Assembly: GCA_028691765.1 (NCBI GenBank)
Contig: JAQUYS010000004.1
Location: forward strand, 1-49,267
DNA: 49,267 nt
Direction: 5' to 3'
From: Candidatus Nanoarchaeia archaeon
GTDB taxonomy: Archaea > Nanobdellota > Nanobdellia > Woesearchaeales > SKGA01
A program made the translations under genes and the position numbers. The notes under the pieces are model-generated. The model saw only the letters and a program-made list of their open reading frames with translations. It searched no databases and was not told the DNA's origin. Positions 18,763 to 27,927 of this stretch are shown here, one piece after another; position 1 is the stretch's first letter, and each line of letters opens with the position of its first letter.

Positions 18763-19278
18763 ATGAACGTGATGAAAAAAATAAAAATCGATAAACTGAC
18801 TTTAAACATTGGTGCAGGTAAAGATGCAACTATGTTAAAAAAAGCAGTTAAATTATTAAAACACATAACTAATGTTGATCCAGTTCAAACTATAACTCAA
18901 AAAAGATTGGCTGCTTGGGGATTAAGACCAGGATTACCTATAGGTGCAAAAATAACTTTAAGAGATGAAGCTGTCGTTAATGAATTAGTAAAACGTTTAT
19001 TTGCAGCAAGAGATAATAAGTTAAAACCTGAATGTTTTGATAATTATGGAAATATTTCCTTCGGTATTCACGAATATGTTGATATACCTGGAGTTAAATA
19101 TGAAACTGAATTAGGAATTTTGGGATTACAAGTTTCAATCACTTTATCTAGACCAGGATTCAGAGTGAAAAGACGTAAAATCCAAAAAACATCCATTGGA
19201 AAAACACATTTAATAACACAAGAAGAAGCAATTTCTTTTGCAAAAGAAAACTTTGGAATTGCTTTAGAGGAGGATTAA
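18763..19278 (+). CDS. rpl5: Ribosomal protein uL5
   Basis: [46 protein letters not shown]. Confidence 0.95.
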   Translation: MNVMKKIKIDKLTLNIGAGKDATMLKKAVKLLKHITNVDPVQTITQKRLAAWGLRPGLPIGAKITLRDEAVVNELVKRLFAARDNKLKPECFDNYGNISFGIHEYVDIPGVKYETELGILGLQVSITLSRPGFRVKRRKIQKTSIGKTHLITQEEAISFAKENFGIALEED

Positions 19279-19279
19279 A

Positions 19280-19510
19280 ATGACTACTTCCGATCATACA
19301 AAAATGTTGAAACAAATTGGCATCAAGCCAGGAAAATATCAAAAATACTTGAAACACAATGTTCCAAGAGATCGTAAATTCGGTCAATCCACCAAAAAAT
19401 GTAAATTGTGCGGCAGAACCGGTGCACATGTAGCAAAATACGGTTTAGATGTATGCAGACACTGTTTTAGAGAAAACGCCCTAGAATTAGGTTTTAAAAA
19501 GTTTAGTTGA
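19280..19510 (+). CDS. rps14: Ribosomal protein uS14 (zinc-binding)
   Basis: [25 protein letters not shown]. Confidence 0.93.
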   Translation: MTTSDHTKMLKQIGIKPGKYQKYLKHNVPRDRKFGQSTKKCKLCGRTGAHVAKYGLDVCRHCFRENALELGFKKFS

Positions 19511-19518
19511 GGTTAAAA

Positions 19519-19911
19519 ATGTCACTTAATGATCCATTAGCAAATGTGTTGTCAAAAATAAGCAACGCTACAAAAATAGGAAAGTTTGAAGTACTTGTTG
19601 AAAACAATTCAAATTTAATAAAAAAAGTTTTATCAATTATGAAAGACTCCAAATATATTACAAGTGTTGAAGAAATTGAAGATTCAAAAGGTAACTTTCT
19701 TAAAATTATTTTAAGTGGAAACTTAAATAATTGTGGAGTTATAAAACCAAGATTTGCAGTAAAACTTGAAGATTATGAAAAATTTGAAAAAAGATTTTTA
19801 TTAGCTAAAAATTTCGGATTTTTATTAGTTTCAACAAATCAAGGTTTAATGACTCATAATGAAGCTAAAGATAAAAATTTAGGAGGAAAACTCATTAGCT
19901 TTTGCTATTGA
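19519..19911 (+). CDS. rps8: Ribosomal protein uS8
   Basis: DPLANVLSKISNATKIGK; VSTNQGLMTHNEAKDKNLGGKLISFCY; ATG 19519 preferred. Confidence 0.93.
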   Translation: MSLNDPLANVLSKISNATKIGKFEVLVENNSNLIKKVLSIMKDSKYITSVEEIEDSKGNFLKIILSGNLNNCGVIKPRFAVKLEDYEKFEKRFLLAKNFGFLLVSTNQGLMTHNEAKDKNLGGKLISFCY

Positions 19912-19922
19912 GATAATTTAAA

Positions 19923-20471
19923 ATGTCTCAAACAAAAAATTCAGAAACATTCTCTATACCTAAAGGAATAACTTGTTCCATACAAAACGGAATAGTAACA
20001 TTCAAAGGTCCTAAAGGAGAAGTCTCAAAATCATTCCTTCACACATTAATAAAATTAAATTTGAATGAAGATAAAATTGAATTAACAACTGAAAAAGTAA
20101 GACAAACTGAAAAAAAATTGTTAAATACATTTCTATCGCTATTGAAAAATTTAGTTAAAGGTGTTTCCGAAGGACACATGTACAAATTAAAAATTTGTTC
20201 AGGTCATTTCCCAATGAATGTCTCTTTAAAAAACAACGTTTTAGAAATAAAGAATTTTATTGGTGAAGCAGTTCCAAGAAAATGTGCATTGAATTCAAAT
20301 GCAGAAGTAAAATTAGATGGTAATTTCATAACTGTTTTTGGTATTGACAAAGAACTAGTTTCTCAAGTAGCGGCCTCAATAGAGAAAACAACTCGTAGAA
20401 ATGGTTTTGATAAACGTATATTCCAAGATGGAATTTACATTATTGAAAAAGACGGTAAGAAAATCGAATAG
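19923..20471 (+). CDS. rpl6: Ribosomal protein uL6
   Basis: ITVFGIDKELVSQVAASIEKTTRRNGFDKRIFQDGIYI. Confidence 0.93.
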   Translation: MSQTKNSETFSIPKGITCSIQNGIVTFKGPKGEVSKSFLHTLIKLNLNEDKIELTTEKVRQTEKKLLNTFLSLLKNLVKGVSEGHMYKLKICSGHFPMNVSLKNNVLEIKNFIGEAVPRKCALNSNAEVKLDGNFITVFGIDKELVSQVAASIEKTTRRNGFDKRIFQDGIYIIEKDGKKIE

Positions 20472-20479
20472 GTGTTATT

Positions 20480-21019
20480 ATGATACAAAAATTTATAGAA
20501 CTTCGTAAAAAGTTAAAATCCAAAAAACCAGTATTCAAAACACATGATTCTCACAAAAAGAAACGTGTGGGTGATGGTTGGAGAAGACCTAAAGGAAGAC
20601 AAAACAAAATGCGATTACATAGAAAAGGATATGCTAGAGATTGTTCAACAGGATTCGGTTCTCCATCGATGGTTAAAGGTTTATCGCCAACAGGTTTAAC
20701 TCAAAATATAATTCATTCAGTAAACGATTTCGAATGTTTAGAACCATCTAAAGATGGAATCATTATTTCAGGCCCAATGGGTATGAAAAAGAAAACGGAA
20801 TTGTTGGATTTTGCAGTTAGTAAAGGATTCAAAATTTTAAATTTAAATGTTGATAAGTTCAAAGAAACATATAATAAAATGTTGGAAAATAAAAAAGAAC
20901 AAAAATCTAAACTAAATAAGAAAAAATCCGAAAAACAAAAAATTGCAGCAAAACCAAAAAAGGAAACCAAATCAACAGAATCTGAAAAAACAGAAGATCA
21001 AAAAGGTGACAACAAATGA
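20480..21019 (+). CDS. rpl32e: Ribosomal protein eL32 with Lys-rich C-terminal tail
   Basis: WRRPKGRQNKMRLHRKGYARDCSTGFGSP. Confidence 0.92.
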   Translation: MIQKFIELRKKLKSKKPVFKTHDSHKKKRVGDGWRRPKGRQNKMRLHRKGYARDCSTGFGSPSMVKGLSPTGLTQNIIHSVNDFECLEPSKDGIIISGPMGMKKKTELLDFAVSKGFKILNLNVDKFKETYNKMLENKKEQKSKLNKKKSEKQKIAAKPKKETKSTESEKTEDQKGDNK

Positions 21020-21468
21020 AATTGTCTGTTCAAAAGAAAATTGCAAGTAAACTATTGAAGTGTTCACTTAAAAGAGTGAAAATTTCTCCAGATAGATTAT
21101 CGGATGTTAGTAAAGCGATAACAAGAAATGACATGTCTGATTTAGTTAATCAAGGAATAGTCGTTAAAGCTCCAGTAAAAGGGGTATCTCGAGTTAGAGC
21201 AAATCACAAAGCAAAACAAAAACGTAAAGGATTACAAAAAGGTCCAGGAAAACACAAAGGAAAAATAACTAGTAGAACTCCTTCGAAAGAAGCATGGATG
21301 ACCAAAATAAGATTACTAAGAACTTTTTTGAAAGAATTGAAAGAAAAAGAACTTTTGAATGCTGAAAATTATAAAAACCTTTATAGAAAATCAAAAGGTG
21401 GTTTTTTCAGAAATAAACGTCACATGAAAATCTACATAGATGAACACAATCTTGTGAGGAAGGGATAA
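21016..21468 (+). CDS. rpl19e: Ribosomal protein eL19
   Basis: QKKIASKLLKCSLKRVKISPDRLSDVSKAITRNDM; GKHKGKITSRTPSKEAWM. Confidence 0.94.
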   Translation: MKLSVQKKIASKLLKCSLKRVKISPDRLSDVSKAITRNDMSDLVNQGIVVKAPVKGVSRVRANHKAKQKRKGLQKGPGKHKGKITSRTPSKEAWMTKIRLLRTFLKELKEKELLNAENYKNLYRKSKGGFFRNKRHMKIYIDEHNLVRKG

Positions 21469-21470
21469 TT

Positions 21471-22022
21471 ATGGCAAAAAATAGCATATTCACTGTCGCA
21501 TACAGACGAAAAAGAGAAGGTAAAACTAATTATAAAAAACGATTAACGTTATTAAAAAGTAATTTAACTCGGTTAGTTATCCGAAAAACAAATACCGAAA
21601 TAGTTTTACAATTAGTTAATTATGATCAAGATGGAGATAAAGTAGTTGCTACAGTTCCATCTAAAAAGTTAATCAAGTTTGGTTGGGATTATAGTAAGAA
21701 ATCCATTCCTGCAGCATATTTAACTGGTTTGTTGTTAGCAAAAATGGCCAAAACTAAAAATGTAACTGAAGCTGTTTTAGATTTAGGATTACAAACACCT
21801 GAACAAAAATCAAAAGTTTATGCTGCATTAAAAGGCGCAATTGATGGTGGTTTAAATATTCCTGCAGATGAAAAAGTTTTTCCTGATGAATCAAGAATAA
21901 AAGGCGAGCACATATCAAAAATGTCCGACCTACCTTTATTCAGCAAATACAAATCTAAAAAATTAGATGTAACTAAAATGCCAACTGTTTTTGAAGCAGT
22001 TAAAAAGAAAATTATGGAGTAA
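21471..22022 (+). CDS. rpl18: Ribosomal protein uL18
   Basis: YRRKREGKTNYKKRLTLLKS; uL18 core. Confidence 0.94.
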   Translation: MAKNSIFTVAYRRKREGKTNYKKRLTLLKSNLTRLVIRKTNTEIVLQLVNYDQDGDKVVATVPSKKLIKFGWDYSKKSIPAAYLTGLLLAKMAKTKNVTEAVLDLGLQTPEQKSKVYAALKGAIDGGLNIPADEKVFPDESRIKGEHISKMSDLPLFSKYKSKKLDVTKMPTVFEAVKKKIME

Positions 22023-22027
22023 TCAAA

Positions 22028-22801
22028 ATGAAACAAAACGACTCACAAAAAAACAGACTCCCTCAAAATTTTGACGATGCTACAGCTAGTTTAGAAGCAT
22101 GGGTACCTAAAACCGAATTAGGAAAGAAAGTAAAATCTGGAGAAATAAAATCCATAGATGAAATCTTAAATACAGGTATGCGAATTTTAGAACCTGAAAT
22201 TGTAGACACATTATTAACTCTAAAAAGTGAATTATTGTTAATAGGTCAAGCTAAAGGTAAATTCGGTGGAGGTCAAAGAAGAGTATTTAGACAAACACAG
22301 AAAAAAACCAGAGAAGGTAACAAACCTAAATTTGCAACGATGGCAGTTGTAGGCGATAGTGATGGTCATGTAGGAATAGGTTTTGGAAAATCTAAAGAAA
22401 CCGTTCCCGCAAGAGAAAAAGCTCTAAGACAAGCAAAATTAAATGTAATTGCAGTAAGAAGAGGAAGTGGTTCATGGGAAGAAGATTCAAATCAACCTCA
22501 TTCAATACCATTTGCAGTAGAAGGTTCTTGTGGTTCATATAGAATAAAATTAATGTCTGCTCCAAAAGGTAAAGGTTTAGTTTGTGATAAAGAAATTGCG
22601 AAAATATTAAAACTAGCAGGAGTTAAAAATGTTTGGGCAAGATCTCAAGGACAAACAAAAAATAAAATAAATGTTATAACTGCTACAATGCAAGCATTAA
22701 AAAAATTATCAAGAACAAGAATTATGCCTGAACACGTAGGATTCTTATCCATTGCAGAAAGTTCAATAAATAAATCACAAAAGGTGGATTCAAATGAGTA
22801 A
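22028..22801 (+). CDS. rps5: Ribosomal protein uS5
   Basis: MAVVGDSDGHVGIGFGKSKE; RRGSGSWE. Confidence 0.95.
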   Translation: MKQNDSQKNRLPQNFDDATASLEAWVPKTELGKKVKSGEIKSIDEILNTGMRILEPEIVDTLLTLKSELLLIGQAKGKFGGGQRRVFRQTQKKTREGNKPKFATMAVVGDSDGHVGIGFGKSKETVPAREKALRQAKLNVIAVRRGSGSWEEDSNQPHSIPFAVEGSCGSYRIKLMSAPKGKGLVCDKEIAKILKLAGVKNVWARSQGQTKNKINVITATMQALKKLSRTRIMPEHVGFLSIAESSINKSQKVDSNE

Positions 22802-23165
22802 ATTAGCAGTAATTTTAATAAGAGGGTTAGTTGGAATTCGTAGAGATATAAGAGAAACTTTATATTTTTTAAATTTAAAGAAAAAACACACATGTGTTGT
22901 TGTAGAAGACACACCAACTTATCGGGGTATGCTCAAAAAAGTTGAAAACTTTACAACATATGGTGAAATTTCAGAAGAAACTATCAAGTTATTAAAAGAA
23001 AAAAGAGAAGTAAAATTAAAAGATGGAACAATTAAAAAATTTTATTCGCTTGCACCTCCTGTAAAAGGATTTGAAAGAAAAGGAATAAAAAAATCATTTG
23101 TTGTTGGTGGAGCTCTAGGATATAGAGGCGAAAACATAAATGAATTGATTTCCAAAATGATATGA
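22794..23165 (+). CDS. rpl30: Ribosomal protein uL30 (short form)
   Basis: LAVILIRGLVGIRRDIRETLYFLNLKKKHTCVVV. Confidence 0.9.
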   Translation: MSKLAVILIRGLVGIRRDIRETLYFLNLKKKHTCVVVEDTPTYRGMLKKVENFTTYGEISEETIKLLKEKREVKLKDGTIKKFYSLAPPVKGFERKGIKKSFVVGGALGYRGENINELISKMI

Positions 23166-23175
23166 GGTATTCAAA

Positions 23176-23631
23176 ATGACAACTAATCATCGTAAAAAAA
23201 GTTCAAGACATCGAGGTTCCTGGACACATGGCCATGGTGAAAAGAAAAAACACCGAGGGGCAGGTAGTCGTGGAGGTCGTGGAAATGCAGGTTCTGGTAA
23301 AAGAGGAGATGCAAAAAAACCATCTTTTTGGAAAATCAAAAATCGTGAAGGTAAACACGGATTTACAAATCCGACTAAAAAATTAGTTGTTGCGGCAACA
23401 ATTGCACAATTAAATACAAATATTCATTATTTAATTGAAAATCAAATGGCAAAACAAGAAGGTAAATTGTTCCTTGTAGACTTATCTGCATTAGGCGTGG
23501 ATAAGTTAATAGCTACAGGTGATCCAAAATTTGCTTTCAAAATTGTTGTTAAAAGCGCAACTGACGCAGCTGTTGAAAAAATAAAGGCAGCTGGTGGAAC
23601 AATTGAACTAGAAAACGCTAGTTCAGAATAA
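23176..23631 (+). CDS. rpl15: Ribosomal protein uL15
   Basis: RHRGSWTHGHGEKKKHRGAGSRGGRGNAGSGKRG. Confidence 0.95.
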   Translation: MTTNHRKKSSRHRGSWTHGHGEKKKHRGAGSRGGRGNAGSGKRGDAKKPSFWKIKNREGKHGFTNPTKKLVVAATIAQLNTNIHYLIENQMAKQEGKLFLVDLSALGVDKLIATGDPKFAFKIVVKSATDAAVEKIKAAGGTIELENASSE

Positions 23632-23654
23632 TTTTATTTTTTATTTTTTAATAC

Positions 23655-23681
23655 GGGAAGATTTTTAAATAAGTTCTTCCC
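23655..23681 (+). promoter_or_regulatory. secY promoter: TATA-like core flanked by inverted repeat
   Basis: GGGAAGA-TTTTTAAATAAGT-TCTTCCC. Confidence 0.5.
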
Positions 23682-23708
23682 CTTAAATGTATTTTAGGGT
23701 GTAAAAAT

Positions 23709-25097
23709 ATGACATTGATGCAAAACATTCTCAACATAATTCCGGAAGTTAAAGCTCCTAAAGAAAAAAAATTACCATTTGGTCAAAAGTTAAAATGGAC
23801 TGCCTTCGTTTTAATTCTGTTTTTTATATTAGGTGCAGTTCACTTATATGGTTTAGGTGCTAACGCATTATCTCAATTTGAGTTTCTATCCGTTGTATTA
23901 GGAGCTAGTTTCGGTTCAATAATTTCATTAGGTATTGGTCCCATTGTAACTGCATCCATCGTTTTACAATTATTAAATGGGGCAGGAATTTTAAATTTTG
24001 ATTTAACAACTCATCACGGTAAAGAAAGTTTTCAAGGAACCCAAAAATTATTAACATATTTTTTCATAATTTTAGAAGCATGCATATATGTTTTAATGGG
24101 AGGTTTATCCCCTAAAGTCGGAATTCATCCAGCCATATTGATAATTCAATTATGCATAGGTGCATTAATCATAATGTATTTAGATGAAGTAATAAACAAA
24201 TGGGGCTTTGGAAGTGGAATATCATTATTTATTGCAGCAGGAGTATCACAATCCATATTCATACAAGCATTAAGTCCGCTACACCCAGTTACAGCTGGAG
24301 TTTCAGATCCAAATACATATGTTGGAGCAATACCTCAAATATTCAAATCATTAACAATGGGAGATTCTTTAACCGTCGGTTTAAAATTAGCAGTATTGAT
24401 TGCAACAGTAGCTGTATTTTTAATTGTTGTTTTCGCACAAGCAATGAAAGTAGAAATTCCATTATCTTTTGGAAGAATAAGGGGACATGGAATAAGATGG
24501 CCTTTGAATTTTATTTACACTAGTGTAATTCCAGTTATTTTAGTTTCAGCATTAATTGCAAACATACAATTATTAGCGAGATTAGTTAGTAATGCAGGAA
24601 TTTCTTGGCTATCTTGGCTAGGAACTTTTTCAGGTGGTCAAGCAGTAGGAGGTCTTGCTGCATGGTTAACCAACGTTAATTTACTTAGTAAAATTGTTCA
24701 AGGAAATGTTGTTGCAATGGATTTCGCACAAGCTGGTGTTTACATGCTTATAATGATTGCAGGATCCGTATTATTTAGTTGGTTCTGGATGCAAACATCT
24801 GGATTAGATCCTCGTGCACAAGCCAAACAAATGATGGCATCAGGTTTACAAATTCCAGGATTTAGAAAAGATGCTCGAGTTTTAGAGCGATTATTAAAAA
24901 GATACATATATCCGTTAACAGTGATGGGAGGAATATTTATAGGATTCTTAGCATCAATAGCGAATATGACAGGGGCTTTAGGAAGTGGCACGGGATTATT
25001 ATTAACCGTTATGATTATTTACAAATTATATGAAGATGTAGCTAAACAACATCTTGAAGATATGAATCCAGCATTACGTAAAATGATGGGGAGATAA
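23709..25097 (+). CDS. secY: Protein translocase subunit SecY
   Basis: Multi-TM SecY sequence; synteny after uL15. Confidence 0.95.
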   Translation: MTLMQNILNIIPEVKAPKEKKLPFGQKLKWTAFVLILFFILGAVHLYGLGANALSQFEFLSVVLGASFGSIISLGIGPIVTASIVLQLLNGAGILNFDLTTHHGKESFQGTQKLLTYFFIILEACIYVLMGGLSPKVGIHPAILIIQLCIGALIIMYLDEVINKWGFGSGISLFIAAGVSQSIFIQALSPLHPVTAGVSDPNTYVGAIPQIFKSLTMGDSLTVGLKLAVLIATVAVFLIVVFAQAMKVEIPLSFGRIRGHGIRWPLNFIYTSVIPVILVSALIANIQLLARLVSNAGISWLSWLGTFSGGQAVGGLAAWLTNVNLLSKIVQGNVVAMDFAQAGVYMLIMIAGSVLFSWFWMQTSGLDPRAQAKQMMASGLQIPGFRKDARVLERLLKRYIYPLTVMGGIFIGFLASIANMTGALGSGTGLLLTVMIIYKLYEDVAKQHLEDMNPALRKMMGR

Positions 25098-25101
25098 ATA
25101 A

Positions 25102-25884
25102 ATGTCAGGAATGAGTTCAATTTTAAATCCTGTATTAAATCCCTTATTAAATTTAAACCCTTTTTGGGTTATTTTTATTGTTTCTATAATTGTTTCTATA
25201 ATTACAACATTAATATACAAATACACAACTGATCAAAAAAAATTAAAAGAATTAAAAAAAGAAACAAAATCTTGTCAAGAAAAATTAAAATTGAATTCTT
25301 CTAATCCTGAAAAGAGCCTTCAAATTCAAGGAGAAATGATGAAATTAAATGTGGAGTATATGAAATCTTCATTTAAACCCATGTTTTTTACAATCATACC
25401 TGTTCTTTTATTTTTTGGATGGTTAGGCGCAAACTTAGCATTTATACCCTTACAACCAGATGTGCCTTTTTCAATTAATGTAACCTTAATGGAAAATGTG
25501 CAAGCAGAAATTTCTTTAATATTACCTTCAGAATTATCTATGAATGATGAAGAAACCAAAACAGCACAGATAAATTTAGGGTGGCAAGGAATTAAAGGAC
25601 CTGCGGGACAATATGATTTAATACTTAAAAATGAAGAAACGCAAGAAGAACAAATAATTTCCGTATTAATAACTGAAGAACAAAAATATTTAGATCCTTT
25701 AAAAGAATTAAAATCCCCCACGTTCAAAAAAATAGTCGTCAATCAACAAAAATTATTACCTTTCAAAGGAATTGTATTATTAGAAAATATTTTCTGGATA
25801 GGTAATTTTGGATGGTTAGGTGCATATATTTTATTCTCTCTAATTTTCTCCACATTGTTAAGAAAATTATTAAAAATAGCTTAA
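25102..25884 (+). CDS. DUF106/EMC3-like membrane protein (YidC-like insertase family)
   Basis: N-terminal TM, charged segment, MKSSFKPMFFTIIPVLLFFGWLGANLAF; synteny after secY. Confidence 0.8.
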   Translation: MSGMSSILNPVLNPLLNLNPFWVIFIVSIIVSIITTLIYKYTTDQKKLKELKKETKSCQEKLKLNSSNPEKSLQIQGEMMKLNVEYMKSSFKPMFFTIIPVLLFFGWLGANLAFIPLQPDVPFSINVTLMENVQAEISLILPSELSMNDEETKTAQINLGWQGIKGPAGQYDLILKNEETQEEQIISVLITEEQKYLDPLKELKSPTFKKIVVNQQKLLPFKGIVLLENIFWIGNFGWLGAYILFSLIFSTLLRKLLKIA

Positions 25885-25973
25885 AACTAAGCAACATACA
25901 CGAATATTTATAAATGAACTTTGTTTTCTATACTTTTACATACTAGACAAAAAAATGAAATAGAGGTTATATT

Positions 25974-26264
25974 ATGCCAAGAGGTATGTTTAAGTCAAGA
26001 ACGTTTCGTAGAATATTTAAAAAAGTTCCAGGAGGAGCAACAGTTCTCCGTTACTTTAGAAGAAAACCAAGTGTAGCTCATTGTGGTAGATGTGGCGCTG
26101 AATTACAAGGAATACCGCGTGCAAATCCCAAAGATATGGCAAAGCTTTCAAAAACAGAAAGAAGGCCTGAAAGACCATTTGGTGGCGTTTTATGTTCAAA
26201 ATGTCTTAGAGACATTGTAAAATACGAAGCAAGAGAAGAGTCAGACAAAGAAAGTATGGATTAG
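25974..26264 (+). CDS. rpl34e: Ribosomal protein eL34
   Basis: RYFRRKPSVAHCGRCGAELQGIPR; CSKCLRD. Confidence 0.93.
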   Translation: MPRGMFKSRTFRRIFKKVPGGATVLRYFRRKPSVAHCGRCGAELQGIPRANPKDMAKLSKTERRPERPFGGVLCSKCLRDIVKYEAREESDKESMD

Positions 26265-26329
26265 ATTATTCTTTTCCATCTCAGTAAGTTAAGGTAACTA
26301 CTTACACAAAAAACGAGAAGGAGGTCAAA

Positions 26330-26635
26330 ATGTTAAATCAAATTGGTCGTATATGCGTAAAAATTGCAGGCAGAGATGCAGGTAAAGAATGCGTGATTGT
26401 AGATATTTTAGACGATAATTATGTGTTAATTGATGGTGCAACAAGAAGAAGAAAATGCAATATTTCTCATCTTGAACCAACAAAAAAGATTTTAGAGTTA
26501 AAAAAGAATGCAGATCACAAAACAATTGAAGCATTATTTAAAGAAAATAATTTAGATTTTCGAACAGAAACAAAGAAAAAAACAATTGCTGCAAAACTTA
26601 AAAAACAACACATAAATCGAAAAACATCTAAATGA
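26330..26635 (+). CDS. rpl14e: Ribosomal protein eL14
   Basis: IGRICVKIAGRDAGKECVIVDILDDNYVLIDG. Confidence 0.92.
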   Translation: MLNQIGRICVKIAGRDAGKECVIVDILDDNYVLIDGATRRRKCNISHLEPTKKILELKKNADHKTIEALFKENNLDFRTETKKKTIAAKLKKQHINRKTSK

Positions 26636-26651
26636 TGTTTTTATTTTTTTA

Positions 26652-27263
26652 TTAAATTTCTAAACTTTTATTTTGGTTTTTTATTAATAAAGTTCTGTTA
26701 TCTATAACAACAACGCTCAATAAACCCAATTTTTGTAATTCTTTCACGTGTCTATACAATGTTGCTCTTGAGCAATATTTTTTTTCATCTACAAACCGAG
26801 TTTTTAGTCCAATCATATCTACATCCATGTGTTCTACCACATCCATTATTTTTTGTTTAACCCAGTCTTTTTTATTTTGACTAATTATATTTGATTCATA
26901 AATTCTTTTTTCTGTTTTGGTTGCAGAAAAATCAGTTTCGGTTGTTAAGTTTGATTCAGAAGATGATTCTTCGATAGGATTTAATTCTTTTATATTCTCT
27001 TGTTTCAGGGGTTTTTCGTTTAGTTTGGAATCAACATATTCTTTTAATTCTTCGATTTTTTTCACAAATTCTTCCTTTAACCAAATAAAATTATCTTCTG
27101 AGGGAGATTCTAAATCGGATTTTTTTGAAAATAACGCATTTTTAGCCAAAATACTTTGATTCTCAAGAATTCTTGAGTTTTGGGCTTCTAAATATTTTAT
27201 TTTTCTCTCTAAATAAGTCAATATTTCAAGTTTTTTGTTATTTTTGTTGTTTTTTTGTTCCAA
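26652..27263 (-). CDS. Coiled-coil + C-terminal winged-HTH protein
   Basis: N-terminal coiled coil; C-terminal CSRATLYRHVKELQKLGLLSVVVIDNRTLLI. Confidence 0.65.
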   Translation of the reverse strand: MEQKNNKNNKKLEILTYLERKIKYLEAQNSRILENQSILAKNALFSKKSDLESPSEDNFIWLKEEFVKKIEELKEYVDSKLNEKPLKQENIKELNPIEESSSESNLTTETDFSATKTEKRIYESNIISQNKKDWVKQKIMDVVEHMDVDMIGLKTRFVDEKKYCSRATLYRHVKELQKLGLLSVVVIDNRTLLIKNQNKSLEI

Positions 27264-27308
27264 TTTACCCTCAACATCAAAAATGTCTTCTTTTTTATAA
27301 ATTTAGTC

Positions 27309-27540
27309 TTTGTCTCAAAAATCTCACTTGAGACGAGATTGAGACAAATATTTTATTAAAATGGCTCTAAAATGGTTTTCCACAGGAAATAAGGGGGTGT
27401 CTCAAAAATCTCAAAAATCTCAATGAGACTGAGACAAATGAGACGAAATAAGCTAAAATGGATTTAAACAGTCTAAAACTAGTGTATTTCTGCGTCTCGG
27501 GTTGAGACTATTTTGAGATAAATTGATTTGCACTAGTCTC
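27309..27540. promoter_or_regulatory. GTCTC/GAGAC motif array with nested inverted repeats
   Basis: 10 GTCTC/GAGAC pentamers (27312, 27330, 27341, 27399, 27425, 27431, 27440, 27494, 27504, 27536); perfect 10-bp IR TTTGTCTCAA 27309-27318 / TTGAGACAAA 27339-27348. Confidence 0.85.
27375..27398 (+). promoter_or_regulatory. ORB-like candidate origin recognition box
   Basis: GTTTTCCACAGGAAATAAGGGGGT; matches archaeal ORB dyad + G-string and the copy at 1774-1798. Confidence 0.7.
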
Positions 27541-27647
27541 ACTGGACAAGTCGCAATAACGTATATAAATGATGAAAGATGCCATAAATTAGCTCCCATG
27601 ACATAAAATGTCTGCTGAAATAAAATGGGATAACCAAGGAGTTAAAA

Positions 27648-27926
27648 ATGGAAACAATAGATGTAAGTAAAAATTCACCTGAAAAAAAATTCAGGGCTAG
27701 TCCAATAAGTGCAACGATTTGGTCTAATGAAGTTAGAACTTCAGACGGCGAATTGAAAGTTTTTAGAACAATACACGTCGAACGAACATATAAAGATAAA
27801 GAAGGTAAATGGCAAAAAACCAATTCTTTGAGAGTTAATGACCTTCCTAAAGCTATTTTAGTCTTAAATAAAGCTTACGAATACATAAGTATAGTTGAAG
27901 AAGGCGACGAAATATCGGAGGAATAA
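27648..27926 (+). CDS. Small conserved-looking protein upstream of RadA, possible ssDNA/nucleic-acid binder
   Basis: 92 aa, KKFRASPISATIWSNE...FRTIHVERTYKDKEGKWQKTNSLRVNDLPKAILVLNKAYEYI; stop just before the RadA start. Confidence 0.5.
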   Translation: METIDVSKNSPEKKFRASPISATIWSNEVRTSDGELKVFRTIHVERTYKDKEGKWQKTNSLRVNDLPKAILVLNKAYEYISIVEEGDEISEE

Positions 27927-27927
27927 A

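Noticed and set aside
23709-23760. SecY N-terminus as fusion
   Set aside because: Ordinary SecY cytoplasmic start; no extra domain.
24200-24523. 107-aa plus-strand ORF inside secY
   Set aside because: Alternative-frame shadow of the strongly supported secY; no recognisable domain.
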